From positions 496,001-560,000 of the forward strand of contig JAMXDE010000040.1 in assembly GCA_026770025.1 (NCBI GenBank): 64,000 nucleotides of DNA. The letters are read 5' to 3'. Position numbers and translations under genes: made by a program. Below, one piece after another: positions 33,501 through 44,054 of the stretch. How positions within the stretch are numbered: the stretch's first letter is position 1; every line of letters starts with the position of its first letter. Below the pieces are notes generated by a model. The model was given only the letters and a program-made list of their open reading frames with translations, was not told where the DNA came from and made no database searches. Source of the stretch: Craspedostauros australis (lineage: Eukaryota; Bacillariophyta; Bacillariophyceae; Mastogloiales; Achnanthaceae).

Positions 33501-34535
33501 GAGATTTCGAAGCCATCCTGGCAGACCACTCCGTGTGTGCTTCGCAACATCTATTGATATGAATGCGGCGAATATGTAGCATGGTATCATGTGATGTTTG
33601 CATTGAGGAGGATGGTATTGTCGTTCATTGTCGTGGTCGTTGGTGTGCCGTGACACATCGTGAGGCGTGTGCAAGTAGTCGGTTGGATGCGAATAGACGT
33701 AGCAAAAAGTTATGCACGAGAGAACGAACACATTGTGTGAGTTGAGATCATTTCCGCATGCCTCGTTGGGACTGTTTCATTTCATTGCATTGCATTTCAT
33801 GTTCATGCACCATCACATCACATTTCATTTCATGCCATCTCAATTTCACAGAGGTTTGCAATGCGGCGATCCACAGAGCAGTGCTATGGTGGTACGCAAA
33901 TGCAATGGTCTCACCTCGTAGAATCGTTCAGGAACAGCACAGCAGACAGTGTTATCATCCTGCATGTCGAGCGTGTCATCCATGTTGGCATCTTGATCGA
34001 ATGCATCCGTCGGAAGGCTCTTGACCCTCTCCACGAGATCCGGCGTCCTTGCCCAGCTCTGCATTGCGCTGGTCGTACCATCGATGGCGATGACGTCGGG
34101 CTTGAGCAGAGACGGGTTGTCGTCCACGCAGAGGATGGAAACATCGATGGGACCTGGAGCGGTGTAATCCATGCTGGTGGTGGGTTGCAGCAGACCGAAC
34201 TTGGATGCGGCCATTTGCAGCGCTGCCTCCACCCGCGTCGATTCCATCTTGGTGACCTTCTGATGCGACGCCCAGATCAACCAGTTCTGAAGGTAGGATC
34301 TCGTGAGGAGGTAGACATCGCTTTGCGTCGTGAGCGGACAAAGCAGCTGCAACGCCGCCGCCAGAGTCATGGTTTGCGGTGGCGGATTCGACAGCTCCTC
34401 TATCTGCTGCTCGAAGCTGAGCGGCTTCTTGTCCCCATTGGCGATGGCTGCGGTCGAAACGATCGATGATCGCTTCGAATGCGAGGGTCGATGATTGGCG
34501 CTGGTGAGGACGGTGGCGTACGATGGCGTGCTCAT
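30524..34535 (-). CDS. Ubiquitin-specific protease, DUSP-UBL-Tudor-like-USP
   Basis: Three exons (34535-33915, 33550-31154, 30829-30524) join in frame to 1,107 residues. Donors are GTGAGA and GTAAGT; acceptors are TAG and CAG. It is a cysteine protease that removes ubiquitin. An N-terminal DUSP domain (about 60-215) has VYLLTRSYLQNWLIWAS and PGPIDVS, and continues across the first intron as ERFYE|MLRSTHG. A USP4/11/15-type ubiquitin-like segment ends VLIETRKTGGEWPR. A Tudor/MBT-like module (about 468-511) has GDYVDAQDETGRWYE and VKVHYMGWASKWDTW. The catalytic core has Cys729 in GLHNLGNSCFLNS, zinc-type CPICG and CPSCK, His1022 in SGHYTA and Asp1040 in YNDAHV. The first exon could be mistaken for a separate gene. 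Confidence 0.88.
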
Positions 34536-36037
34536 GATTGCTGTCGACCGTGAGGTGTGAGATCTAATAGGAATGAAATGAAATGAAGAATGAAGTACGT
34601 ATGTATCGTACAATATGTATTGAGGGGAGTGGTGCGGAGCAGACCAATGTTCACTCTCCCTGGAGAGAGAGAGAGAGAGAGAGAGTTGAGCAGTTTAGAA
34701 CTCCACCGAGCAGGATTGAATGATGCGGTTGTGTCAGCGGTTGTGAGTGCTGAACTTGTGCTGCGTTTGTGAAGTTGGTGCACTCTGCTGTCTGCACTCT
34801 GCTGTCTGCTGTGTGCTCTACTCGATGTACAAATTTGTATGTGTACGTCTGGGATGTATGACTACGAGTAGCAACAAGCTGTCGCTTTGTGATGTTGGCG
34901 ATGCTCCGTTTCAGCTTTGTTAGGGTTTGCGGCTCGTCAACTCGACGTTTGGGCAAGCAACGAACGGCAAAGGAAGGGAGGAACCGATGGTCACCACGGA
35001 CAACAGGGAAGCGCCAGAGAGAGCCGTTGTTGCGCACAAGGGCGGTGACGCGGAGAGGCAATACTTGCTCACGTTCCCACCACAAAACACAAGTTTTCCT
35101 TCGTTTGCGCATGAACCAATGATGCTTGAGTCGCCAAAATACGTGATTCAACTTGATTTATAACACATCATATGTACAGTCTGCAGTATGTCCTGCGGCC
35201 AAAGTCCAGAAAGTGCCCAGTCGCGATTCTTCCATTTCCGCAGAGGGAAGAACGCCAAAATAGGAGGAGAACCACTTTGGTACTTCGAACACCTTTTGCT
35301 TCCATCACGTCACTCTTGCGACGTCCGATGCGACATTTAGTGCGACAATATTTGAGTGGAATCAGAAGGTGCGACACAAACTTGGCGAAAAAGAGATGCG
35401 TTGGTGGTCCTCCCTCTTCTTGTGCACATCTGCCCACTTTGCCCGGTTCATTCGTGCTCTGTCTTCCTGTCTCGTCATTCGCGCGTTTTGTGATTTACCG
35501 TTATTTTTAGCGTTAACGACGAAGAGACATCTGGTGGACTGGTAACGAAGATGGGCAATGCGCGCGCTCGGGAGAAAGCCATCCAACGCGCAAAAGCAAC
35601 GAATCGAGCGCGAAGAGAGAAGAACAAGTCCACGAAACAAACACGGAACTGAATTAGAGGATCGTGAAATTGCCGTAGTCGTGCAACAGAAAAAGACGTT
35701 GTGGCGGCAATTGGGTGACAAGGAGGGCGACATCAGCGTTTTGGACGCACGACTGTCCACACAAAAACGAAGTTCGGCGAAAAGCCAAAAAAACAAAGCG
35801 AAGCGAACGAGTGAGGACACAGAGCCGAAGAGAGAGGACAACATCAGCAACAACATCAACAACAGGACATCACAGAGCGCCCCAAAGAAGCCTTGCCTCC
35901 ACATCGCATCTACTCCATTCATCCTTTCGTCCATTCATTCATCCACCCATCTATCTTCATCAATCTCTGCACACAAGTGTACCGATACTCTCCAGTTGCG
36001 TTGGCACAGATCCGCACAAGGTCGCAACAGATTGAAG
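34536..36037. promoter_or_regulatory. Divergent region, USP and TMEM184
   Basis: These 1.5 kb lie between head-to-head genes. A CT/GA palindrome lies at 34654-34685, about 120 bp upstream of the USP start. The frame of TMEM184 is open upstream to 35558, but the residues there are low-complexity and basic and look like 5' UTR. Confidence 0.5.
34654..34685. repeat. (CT)n-(GA)n palindrome
   Basis: CTCTCCCTGGAGAGAGAGAG continues as a GA run to 34685. Unlike most others in the window, it lies upstream of a start codon rather than beyond a stop codon. Confidence 0.85.
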
Positions 36038-38883
36038 ATGGCGACGAGCAGCGAATGCTCCCCGCTGATCGGAGGGAGCGAGAGCGGACAAGTCCCCGTG
36101 CGGAATCGAATTGATGCCGTGAAGAAGGCAATTAATTGCAACCGTGTGATCATCGTGATGCTCCTGGCGGCGATCTCCGCAGTTGCGATTGTGTTCCAGC
36201 AACGCATCGTCAACCTCTCCATGCAGCTGACGACGGAAGAGAATAAGATCACAGATCTGGAGGGAGTCGTGAAGTCCCAGGCCAAAGTCATTAAAAGATT
36301 CAACGAGTCCGTATCCAATGCCGACGTCCTGCAGAAGCTGCAGGCCTTGGAGCAGAGCCTGTACAAGACGCAGAGCGATCTGGAGACCGAGATCCATGAC
36401 TTCACGGATACCGTTGGCGCCAAACTCAATAACACCATGAAGGAGCTCGACGATACAGTCAAAAAGGCGGAAGGCGAGATCACACACGAGGTCGACATCG
36501 TCAAGACTGATTTCCAGAAGTACATGGTCGATACGCAGGCGCAATTCAGCATGGAGAACTCCTTCATGGTCTACCAGATCGCCGGGACGCTCGTGCTGCT
36601 CAGCTGCCTCATCTCCAGTTGGCACATGTCCAGCCATTTGCGGAAGTTCCGCCAGCCTGCGATCCAGCGCAAGATCCTTGCAATTCTGTGGATGTCACCC
36701 ATCTACGCCATCACGTCCTGGTTCAGTCTGGTCTTCACTTCGGCAGAAGGTTACCTGGCCATCATCAAGGATGCCTACGAAGCATACATCATCTATCAGG
36801 TACGGCAAAGCAAGTTGCAATGCGCTGCAGTGGAGTACTGTCGAGCAGTCTGCTCTCCTCTTGAGCGCAATGCATTGCTCTCCTCAATAGTCGACTACTG
36901 CGCAAACGCATGACGCACGCGGAGAGGACAACGAGACCAACAACCTGGCAATGGCGTCAACGACCTTGTCGAGACGCTCTTGATGATGGGCCAGTTCGCT
37001 GCTCAAACTTGAAGACGCACCATGAATTGATGAATGCATAAATGTGCGGCCGTCTCATTTTTCTATCGCGAGTCGTGTCATGCAATGGCATGTCATTGCT
37101 CTGCACCGCATTGCTTTATTTTCCATTCAACCATGCTCACAGTCCCATCCTTCCTTGCGCTCTCTACCTTGTGTCCACCATCTCATCTCATTCTCTGTAT
37201 TCATCATGTCGCCTCTGGCACTTTCACCGCTGTGCCAATGACGCTGTTCCAACGACACGCCTCGCATACTCCTGCACTCTGTGCGCCTTGCAGTTCTTGT
37301 CGTTCTGCATTGCCGTGCTCGGCAAAGGCGATCGCGATGTAGTCGTTGATCTGTTGGCGCAAAGAGCGGATCATCTCTCTCCGCCTTTCCGAATTTGCGG
37401 CCTTTGCTGCAAGGAAAAGCCATTTGAAAGCAACCGCCAACTTGCCGACGCTGTGCTCTTGCAATGCCAATTCTTTGCGCTACAGTTCGTCTTCTTCCGA
37501 CCATTGACGACAATCGCCACCGTCTTCCTCAACAAGTACCACTGCTACGGGCCATTTGGCGCAACATCAGCCAACGACTACCGCGCCCCGCAGATGTACA
37601 TTACCATGATTCAGAACATCAGCATCTTCACCGCCTTCACAGGTCTGCTCAAGTTCTATCACGCCGTGGACAAGGATCTCTCTTGGTAAGTGCAGCAGTG
37701 CTGACGATGATATTCAAAGTATACCAATACCAATACCACTATGGTATTGCTTGGGTTGTGGACGGCTGCTGGAATGAACAGCATCATGGTCACAGTCATG
37801 TTTTGCAGAAGACGCTGGAGCAACTGCCCCGCAAAATATGATCGTTCCCAACTCTCACACTCTCTGTACTCGCACGTACCTACTAATACATGCTTCAAAC
37901 AATTGTTCCCACTTCGAACCCGCAACCACAGGTGCCGACCATTCGCGAAGTTCCTTTGCATCAAGGGTGTCGTCTTCATGACCTTCTGGCAGGGGTTGGC
38001 GATCGCCATCCTTGCAGAGACCACGGAGGTCGGAGGTCCGGATACCGAACAGTGGGCCAAATCGTCACAGAACTTCCTCATCTGCTTGGAGATGCTTATC
38101 TTCAGCATTGCGCACTTCTACTGCTTCCCCGTCGAGGAATGGGAGCCGAACTACAGAGCGGACTTCAACAAGGGCAAGTTCAGCGAATCGTTGGCTCTCG
38201 GTGATTTCATGGCGGACCTCAAGCTGGTCATGCGATCCAGCCGCCGAGGTGGGAAGAAGCGTAAGAACAAGACCGACCTCTCCAAATCATCTATCCCCGA
38301 AGAGACGAGCGAGGATGTGGAGAGCAATGACGCGGAGATCACGCAACGCGATGACAGCAACGTGGACAATAATGACGGCAACCTCGACAATGATGACACC
38401 GATGAAACCGACGAGGACGACGATGCGACGGCAGCCTCCACCATCATTCACACGGACTCCACGGATGATGGCAGCGTCATGAGCGAAACGAACGATATCG
38501 AACACGCAATTTCATCGGCCATATCGAAGCAGGCGCAGGACACACGGAACCCAGAGGTCAAGGTTGCAGCGAGACGGATTCTGAAGCAGCTGTCCACCAG
38601 ATTGCCCAAGAAGGAGACCCCACAAGAGGTAGACGGTCTGGACAACATTGAATCCACCCACAGCGACAATGACGCTCAAGCGCCGAAGCAGGATGATCCC
38701 GAGCAAGTCTCCGAAACCACGAGCTTGCTCGGCAGTCCCAGAGATGACAAGCCAGCTGCCGTCTTCGCCGCCACCACCCCCACCTTGTCGCAGCATGACA
38801 GGGTGTTGCGGCCGAGCATCTTCACAACCATTGCTGACATCGCAGCGGACGAAGATGCAAGCGAGTCAGCAGGAGGCCCTTAG
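36038..38883 (+). CDS. TMEM184/OST-alpha family membrane protein with N-terminal coiled coil
   Basis: Three exons (36038-36799, 37294-37685, 37932-38883) join to 701 residues. The family is of multipass organic-solute-transporter-like proteins (SLC51A/TMEM184). Family landmarks: SSWHMSSHLRKFRQPAIQRKI, ILWMSPIYAITSWFSL, KDAYEAYIIY, then FLSFCIAVLGKGDRD, a segment ending YHAVDKDLSW, and KFLCIKGVVFMTFWQG. Two features are unusual: an extra N-terminal membrane segment (VIIVMLLAAISAVAIVF) followed by about 110 residues of coiled coil before the family's first helix, and a long acidic Asp/Asn/Glu-rich tail of over 200 residues. The start ATG at 36038 follows an in-frame open stretch and opens the first recognisable sequence. 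The substrate is unknown. Confidence 0.88.
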
Positions 38884-39576
38884 CGGCCTGTGGACTCTCC
38901 ACCCGTATGTTGGTGACATGAGACGGTGGCAATCCAAAAACCATCATTTCTCGTCGATGTAGTTACACATACATTATACGTAGTACCAATCAGGGTGAAA
39001 AGGTAAAGTGTCTGCACGATGTGATGCGAAAACGCAATGATGTTGGCTCAAGCTTCGGCTTGATGCCATTGTATCCTATTCTATGGTGTGGCGTGGGGTC
39101 CGGTGTTCTCAGACAACAGTGGAGTATTCAAGCAGAACTCTGTTGAGTAATATTCTGTTAGCAATCATCGATACCATAGTCAACATCAACGTCTATAATC
39201 CCACGAGATTCTGTATTCTGAAGACGCGGCAGGGACGATAGTCATCCTTGCCTTCACTTGGCCTGTTGATGGCCAACACTCTGGAGCTAGTTGTCTGGTT
39301 TGTATTCAGGACCGAATCGAAATGGAGAAGCATGCTTTTGCAAGCTCAATTTCAACCTGGTGTGTGTAACCGTGCTGCGTATTAGTACACGTTCACGCTC
39401 CAGGAGAAGTCATCTACTCCATGCCCTTCGGATGCCGCAACGGCGCACACAAAGGAAGTCCATCGCAACCGCTTACGGAATGAAAAATAGTCGCTGCTGG
39501 TGGGGGGTTGTATCGGTTGGTGCGTTTATGATTGTTTCATTTTAGAGGGGTTGTTTCTTTGCTCGCAAATCAACGT
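38884..39576. other. Convergent intergenic interval
   Basis: This 693-bp interval lies between the TMEM184 and RPL28 stop codons. No gene or notable repeat is recognised. Confidence 0.55.
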
Positions 39577-40029
39577 TTAGTTGTTGCCGCGTCCCTTCTT
39601 TGTTGGAACAACTGGCTTGGTGCCCTTGGCGCGTCTGTTGGCCTGGTACACCTTGGTCCACTTTCCGAGGATGGCAGCCTCGACATCACGGCGGTAGAAG
39701 TTGTCCTGGGTGTGCTTTCGGATGGCGCTCTCGACACGTCGGAAGTCCTTGTTCATTGGGATGGTGGCCTTGGCCTTCTTGGGCTGTGTGTGGCACTTGG
39801 ACGCAGTCTTGACGAACAGGGAGGCGCGGTTGTCATCTGTGCAGCTGATGTTGGCGGCCTTCGAGTTGGCGACGGAAGAGTACTTGAACAGGTTCAGGGA
39901 CGTGATGTTGCCTGGCTCTGAGCTGAAGCTGATCTTTCCTGATCGCTTCGTCTTGCCATTCTTGGCCTTGACGAAGCAAGAGTTCTTCTTGGTGAGTTCC
40001 CAAACGAGAGAGTCGGAGCAGGCAACCAT
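39577..40029 (-). CDS. RPL28: 60S ribosomal protein L28 (eL28)
   Basis: This single-exon gene encodes 150 residues. eL28 is a eukaryote-specific protein of the large ribosomal subunit. The start MVACSDSLVWELTKKNSCFV matches the family, including the W and the KNNSFL-like turn. It continues with SFSSEPGNITSLNLFKYSSV, a lysine-rich middle and a basic C-terminus (KWTKVYQANRRAKG). Codon use is strongly C-ending, like that of RPL15. It is head-to-head with RPL15 (870 bp apart). Confidence 0.94.
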   Translation of the reverse strand: MVACSDSLVWELTKKNSCFVKAKNGKTKRSGKISFSSEPGNITSLNLFKYSSVANSKAANISCTDDNRASLFVKTASKCHTQPKKAKATIPMNKDFRRVESAIRKHTQDNFYRRDVEAAILGKWTKVYQANRRAKGTKPVVPTKKGRGNN

Positions 40030-40898
40030 CTTTCAATTGTATTGTCTGCGTATGTGTGTGTACTAGTTGGTGCGAGAAGCTATTTGTTTGCGTGTTGGTA
40101 TGGCGAGATGACAAGTCACGTGGTCAAAGCAAGAGGAAAGGGATGGAACGGAATGCTGTGAGATAAAGCTTATTTCGATGTTGCTTCAACGTTGCGTTGC
40201 ATGTCCACACGAGAATGCTTGCGGCTTCCTTGATGCCTCCATCTTGATCGCCATCGCGTCCTCCAAACGCCGTCCTGGCACTCACTTCCCGAGATTTCGT
40301 TGATGTAGTCTGTCGTTGGCTTGCGGCGTCTTGATCAGGGTTGCTTGGCCATGGAGCGAGGGGCTGGTGGTGGTGATGGTGGTAACGTCGGTGCTGCACT
40401 CGTTGCACGGTTGATGGTGCTGTCCTCCTCAGCTCCCTCTTGTTTCCGCTTTGTTTTGAAATGAAGAACTTGACTCGTACGAATCAAACAAGAATTAGTA
40501 CGGCGAAAAGTGGTATCCGCCGAAGTGGCACAACACCGCGCAATGCGCACATCAGGCGTCCACCACCAACAACGACAGCTACAACGACAACCAACACCAA
40601 CCAAGAAATCTCGCCTCCGCACCAACAAGCACAAACCTACGGAGGGTAAGTTTCACCATCACCAACCGAGAGCGATGACCACGACGATGATGGAGGCAGC
40701 AACCACGGCGGATGCAGCAAACTGGGGTCCCCCTGATGTCTCCTGAACGCTGCTTCCTCTGTACTTGTAGGCAGACTTCTCACCTCTCGTTTCGTCACTC
40801 CGTTTTCCAACTTGCTCGATTCGCATTACCAACTGCCACCACCACGCATCCCAAATCGCAACAGCAGAACACACACAACAAAACAAAACACTGCCAAG
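40030..40898. promoter_or_regulatory. Bidirectional ribosomal-protein promoter region
   Basis: This 869-bp interval separates RPL28 and RPL15, which diverge. A likely 5' UTR intron of RPL15 runs from the donor GTAAGT at 40646 to the acceptor TTGTAG at 40770. No TATA box or named ribosomal-gene element is claimed. Confidence 0.5.
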
Positions 40899-41516
40899 AT
40901 GGGAGCCTACAAGTACATGGAAGAGATGTGGCGTCACAAGCAGAGTGACGCCATGCGCTTTTTGCTGCGCGTGCGTGCCTGGGAGTACCGCCAGCGCCCA
41001 AACATCCTGACATGCAACCAGCCATGCCGCACCACCAAGGCCCACCGCCTCGGATACAAGGCCAAGCAGGGATACGTCATCGTCCGTGCCGGTGTCCGCC
41101 GCGGAGGACGCAAGCGTCAGAATCACCGTGGTATGGTCTTCGGTAAGCCAAAGCACCAGGGTATCAACCACCTCAAGTTCGAGCGCAACCTCCAGTCCGT
41201 CGCCGAGGAGAAGGCGGGACGCCGCTACTCCAACCTCCGCGTGCTCAACTCGTACTGGGTCAACCAGGACTCCACCATGAAGTACTACGAGATCATCATG
41301 GTCGATCCTTCCCACGAGAAGATCCGCAACGACCCACGCATCAACTGGATCGTCAACCCAGTCCACAAGCACCGCGAGTGCCGTGGACTCACCAGCGCCG
41401 GACGCAAGGGCCGCGGACTCCGCAAGAAGGGACACCGTGCCAATGGTACCATTGGAGGTTCCTACCGTGCTGCCTGGCTCAGACGCAACACCCAGCGTCT
41501 CAAGCGTTACCGTTAA
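40899..41516 (+). CDS. RPL15: 60S ribosomal protein L15 (eL15)
   Basis: The coding sequence is a single exon of 205 residues, essentially the family length (204). eL15 lies at the core of the large subunit. The protein begins [20 protein letters not shown], has the family's [20 protein letters not shown]-like region, and contains [12 protein letters not shown] and [19 protein letters not shown]. It ends [18 protein letters not shown]. The start is preceded by CCAAG (A at -2 and -3). Codons are nearly all C- or G-ending, as in highly expressed genes. This also creates a long spurious antisense frame. Confidence 0.98.
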   Translation: MGAYKYMEEMWRHKQSDAMRFLLRVRAWEYRQRPNILTCNQPCRTTKAHRLGYKAKQGYVIVRAGVRRGGRKRQNHRGMVFGKPKHQGINHLKFERNLQSVAEEKAGRRYSNLRVLNSYWVNQDSTMKYYEIIMVDPSHEKIRNDPRINWIVNPVHKHRECRGLTSAGRKGRGLRKKGHRANGTIGGSYRAAWLRRNTQRLKRYR

Positions 41517-41931
41517 ACAAACAGTAGTGCTGGAACAAAAGCAAGCCGCTCTTCTGGTGACAATTTCTAGATTTCGGGTTACTGCGCTGCTCGATACAGT
41601 TACAGATTCACACAAACACACACCCACACATCTTTGTTCAAGGATTACTCTGCGTACTCTAGTTTGCTTGTTCGTTGGTTCATTGGCACTGTTGAGTAGA
41701 CTATGAGTAGTTGCAACACGCAAGTGAAGCGATAGTATGGATACGCAAAGGCATGCGCATGGAGATGCTTGAAGATGATCACTCCTGACTGTTCCCAGAC
41801 TGAAGAGTGTTGCGCCGTGCTGGTGGGAGATCGACATGATTGAAAATAGATCAGATTGGAGTGGGACAACACACCTCTGTTCGTGCATAGAATACTCCAC
41901 AACATTTATTATACGTGCTACACGACTACTG
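41517..41931. other. Convergent intergenic interval
   Basis: This 415-bp interval lies between the RPL15 and glycosyltransferase stop codons. ACACAC-rich sequence lies around 41610-41625. Nothing else is recognised. Confidence 0.55.
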
Positions 41932-43080
41932 TCAAGAAAGGAAGAAATCTATTGGAGGATCATCTTTCCACAGCCCCACCTTCCGCGCTCGATCCGGTTT
42001 GGAGCATCCCGTCCCACAGTAGTTGTTGTGCAGCACGACGAGATCCTTGCCCAGCGTGCCTTCGTTCAATGAAGCTTCATCGAGATCCAAGAGCACCCTA
42101 CCGACGGGGAACTCTGTCTTATCCAACAACCGATGCGTGATGGTGTCGTTCATCCGCCGGACGATGTTGTTGAACGTCTTCTGGTTGTACTTGGCCTTGA
42201 CCTGCTTCTCCATGAAGGTCCTCCATCTCTGAATGCAGCTCACAGAGGCGGGAGTCGGTCGCATTGCCAGCAATCCGGCGTTGTACGGTCCCGACCAGTC
42301 GTTCATGGCATCGGCAGCCCAGAAGTCATACTCACCCGTAAAGTACGGGCGAGGATCCTTCGCGATGATCGTGTCCAGATCCATGAACAGCACGTACATG
42401 GGGTCTGCGCTGTTCCAGGTCGCATCGTCATGGGGCGTGGTGGTGCCCGCGGCATCCTCAAGCTCCAGCAGCAGGATGGAAGGACGCCGGCTCATCATGT
42501 GGCGGAATCGCGCTTGATCGGAATACGTGAATCGTCCGTTGCCTGTGATCTTGGTGTTGTTGAACTTGGAACCAACCTCCCACGCTTTCTTGACGTCGAT
42601 CAGTCTCGAGGTGTGGTACTTTTCGTACAGCGGGACATCCTCCGCATACAGGACGACCTCGGCATGCCGCAAAGGAGGGCAGGCATTGGAGGTGTCACCA
42701 TTGTATTCACCATTGCCATCCTCTTTTGTGCCTGCAGCTTGCCTTCTTGGTCCCAGCTGATGCGGTTGCCGCCGTTGTTCTGGCGTGGCCGGACAAAGTC
42801 CCGCCTTGATGCAATGGTAGTACCAATTCAGAAAGTCGTTCTCGTATCCCAGATTGCCGGTCAGGACGATGCGCCATCGGATATTCGGATTGGCGCATCT
42901 CTCATCCGACTCCCTTGGCTGCTGCTGCTGCCCCTCAAGCGATGAGAACAAGTCGCTCGACTTCATCGTCACTGAGAAAGTGAAGTATTGGAAAGTCACG
43001 ATGAAGAATGTCGGCAGTAGCATGCTCAGCACAACGCTGCATCCTTTCTGCGACTTCTTGGGCCGTTGCCGTTGCATCAT
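41932..43080 (-). CDS. Type II membrane glycosyltransferase (DxD, GT77-like)
   Basis: This single-exon gene encodes 382 residues from the ATG at 43080. A short basic cytosolic tail (MMQRQRPKKS) precedes one membrane anchor (about 15-35), typical of Golgi glycosyltransferases. The lumenal part holds the nucleotide-sugar and metal site in VLFMDLDTIIAKDP (DLD at 234-236). It is followed by YDFWAADAMNDWSGPYNAGLLAMRPT, the pattern of nucleotide-diphospho-sugar transferases of the GT77-like group (given here as two overlapping parts: YDFWAADAMNDW and PYNAGLLAMRP). A late Cys pair lies in NYCGTGC. The donor sugar and acceptor cannot be read from sequence. Its start faces the TrmH gene across the inserted element. 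Confidence 0.78.
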   Translation of the reverse strand: MMQRQRPKKSQKGCSVVLSMLLPTFFIVTFQYFTFSVTMKSSDLFSSLEGQQQQPRESDERCANPNIRWRIVLTGNLGYENDFLNWYYHCIKAGLCPATPEQRRQPHQLGPRRQAAGTKEDGNGEYNGDTSNACPPLRHAEVVLYAEDVPLYEKYHTSRLIDVKKAWEVGSKFNNTKITGNGRFTYSDQARFRHMMSRRPSILLLELEDAAGTTTPHDDATWNSADPMYVLFMDLDTIIAKDPRPYFTGEYDFWAADAMNDWSGPYNAGLLAMRPTPASVSCIQRWRTFMEKQVKAKYNQKTFNNIVRRMNDTITHRLLDKTEFPVGRVLLDLDEASLNEGTLGKDLVVLHNNYCGTGCSKPDRARKVGLWKDDPPIDFFLS

Positions 43081-43626
43081 GCTGCCGTTGCGACGTTCTG
43101 CGCAGTGTACTATGTATAGTAGCACAGTGGAGGCTCTACTCCACTATACCTCTTGTGCGTGTTGGTATTCGTACAACAACAAGGTTTGTTGGCGCGAATT
43201 TCAATGGGATTGCTTGCTGCAGAGTGCCCTCGAGTGTTCTTGGTTGTTGTTTGTTGATTCTTGGTTGGTCAATACGATACTACTGAATTCTCACTACTTC
43301 TGGATGCTCAGTTTGGATGATCGCTATTCTTCAGCGTGCTCGTCATTCCTCATCTTCTTGCCTTCGTCTTTCTGCCTTCAGCTTCTGCTTCGTCGGTCTT
43401 TGGTGTTGTCTCTCTCTTGGTTCTTGGTGGTTGGTACACGACGAGTGGGTCTGTCGTGAAGTTCCTTCTTGGCTTGTTTGGGATGAAAGGACGTTCGCTC
43501 AACTCTGTTCTACCTTGGTTGCAGATTTGTGACCTTGTCGAATCCTGTGTTAGAAGTTGAGTCACGAATTAAGACAAACCAAAGAACAACAACCAATCAG
43601 TGACAACGTCACACAAGAAAGAAGCA
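43081..43626. promoter_or_regulatory. Upstream region of the glycosyltransferase gene
   Basis: These 546 bp run from the glycosyltransferase start to the left target duplication of the foldback element. No gene is seen. Before the insertion this sequence and 45919-46150 would have been one divergent promoter of about 780 bp. Confidence 0.5.
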
Positions 43627-43636
43627 GAAGAAGAAC
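43627..43636 (+). repeat. Target site duplication, left
   Basis: GAAGAAGAAC stands directly before the element terminus GAGGAAATTC. The identical 10-mer follows the right terminus at 45909-45918. Confidence 0.85.
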
Positions 43637-44020
43637 GAGGAAATTCATTAACCAGCCCTTTTGAAGTGCCGATTTGCATCAACCAGCCTGTTTTGTGTTT
43701 CTTAGCGACCCAAAACGTCCAAATGTCCATACGACGTCCCGTGGACACAAAATCTCACATCGACTCGCAAGTTTAGGTATAAATGTAGACTACCTGCACT
43801 ACACACGAAAAGTATAAGCCACATCATACATGTTTAGCATAATCGCCCTAGAATGCAATCAAATAGTCCATTAAAATTTAATGCATCTAGTAAAAGGAAT
43901 AAGTGCCTACCTTAGTTGTAGATGTGTACATCATCCATCTGTTTGCTCCAATTCCTTGAGATGCGGATCGTATTCTGACGACACGTTCAATGGAAAGGAC
44001 AAAAATATTACATTCTAACA
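43637..44020 (+). repeat. Left terminal inverted repeat
   Basis: It starts GAGGAAATTCATTAACCAGC and includes TTGAAGTGCCGATTTGCATC, GCCACATCAT and TTAGTTGTAGATGTGTACAT. Each of these has an inverted counterpart in the right arm. Small indels separate the two arms around 43830-43920. Confidence 0.8.
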
Positions 44021-44054
44021 AGCTAAGAGCATGGAGAGCATTCCAATGGGTATA

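Noticed and set aside
35558-36037. N-terminal extension of the TMEM184 frame by 160 codons
   Set aside because: The extra residues are low-complexity and basic, then Ser/His-rich, unlike the rest. The ATG at 36038 begins the first sensible protein sequence.
40659-41900. A 413-codon minus-strand frame across RPL15
   Set aside because: The strong C- and G-ending codon use of RPL15 removes stops from the antisense strand. RPL15 itself is unmistakable.
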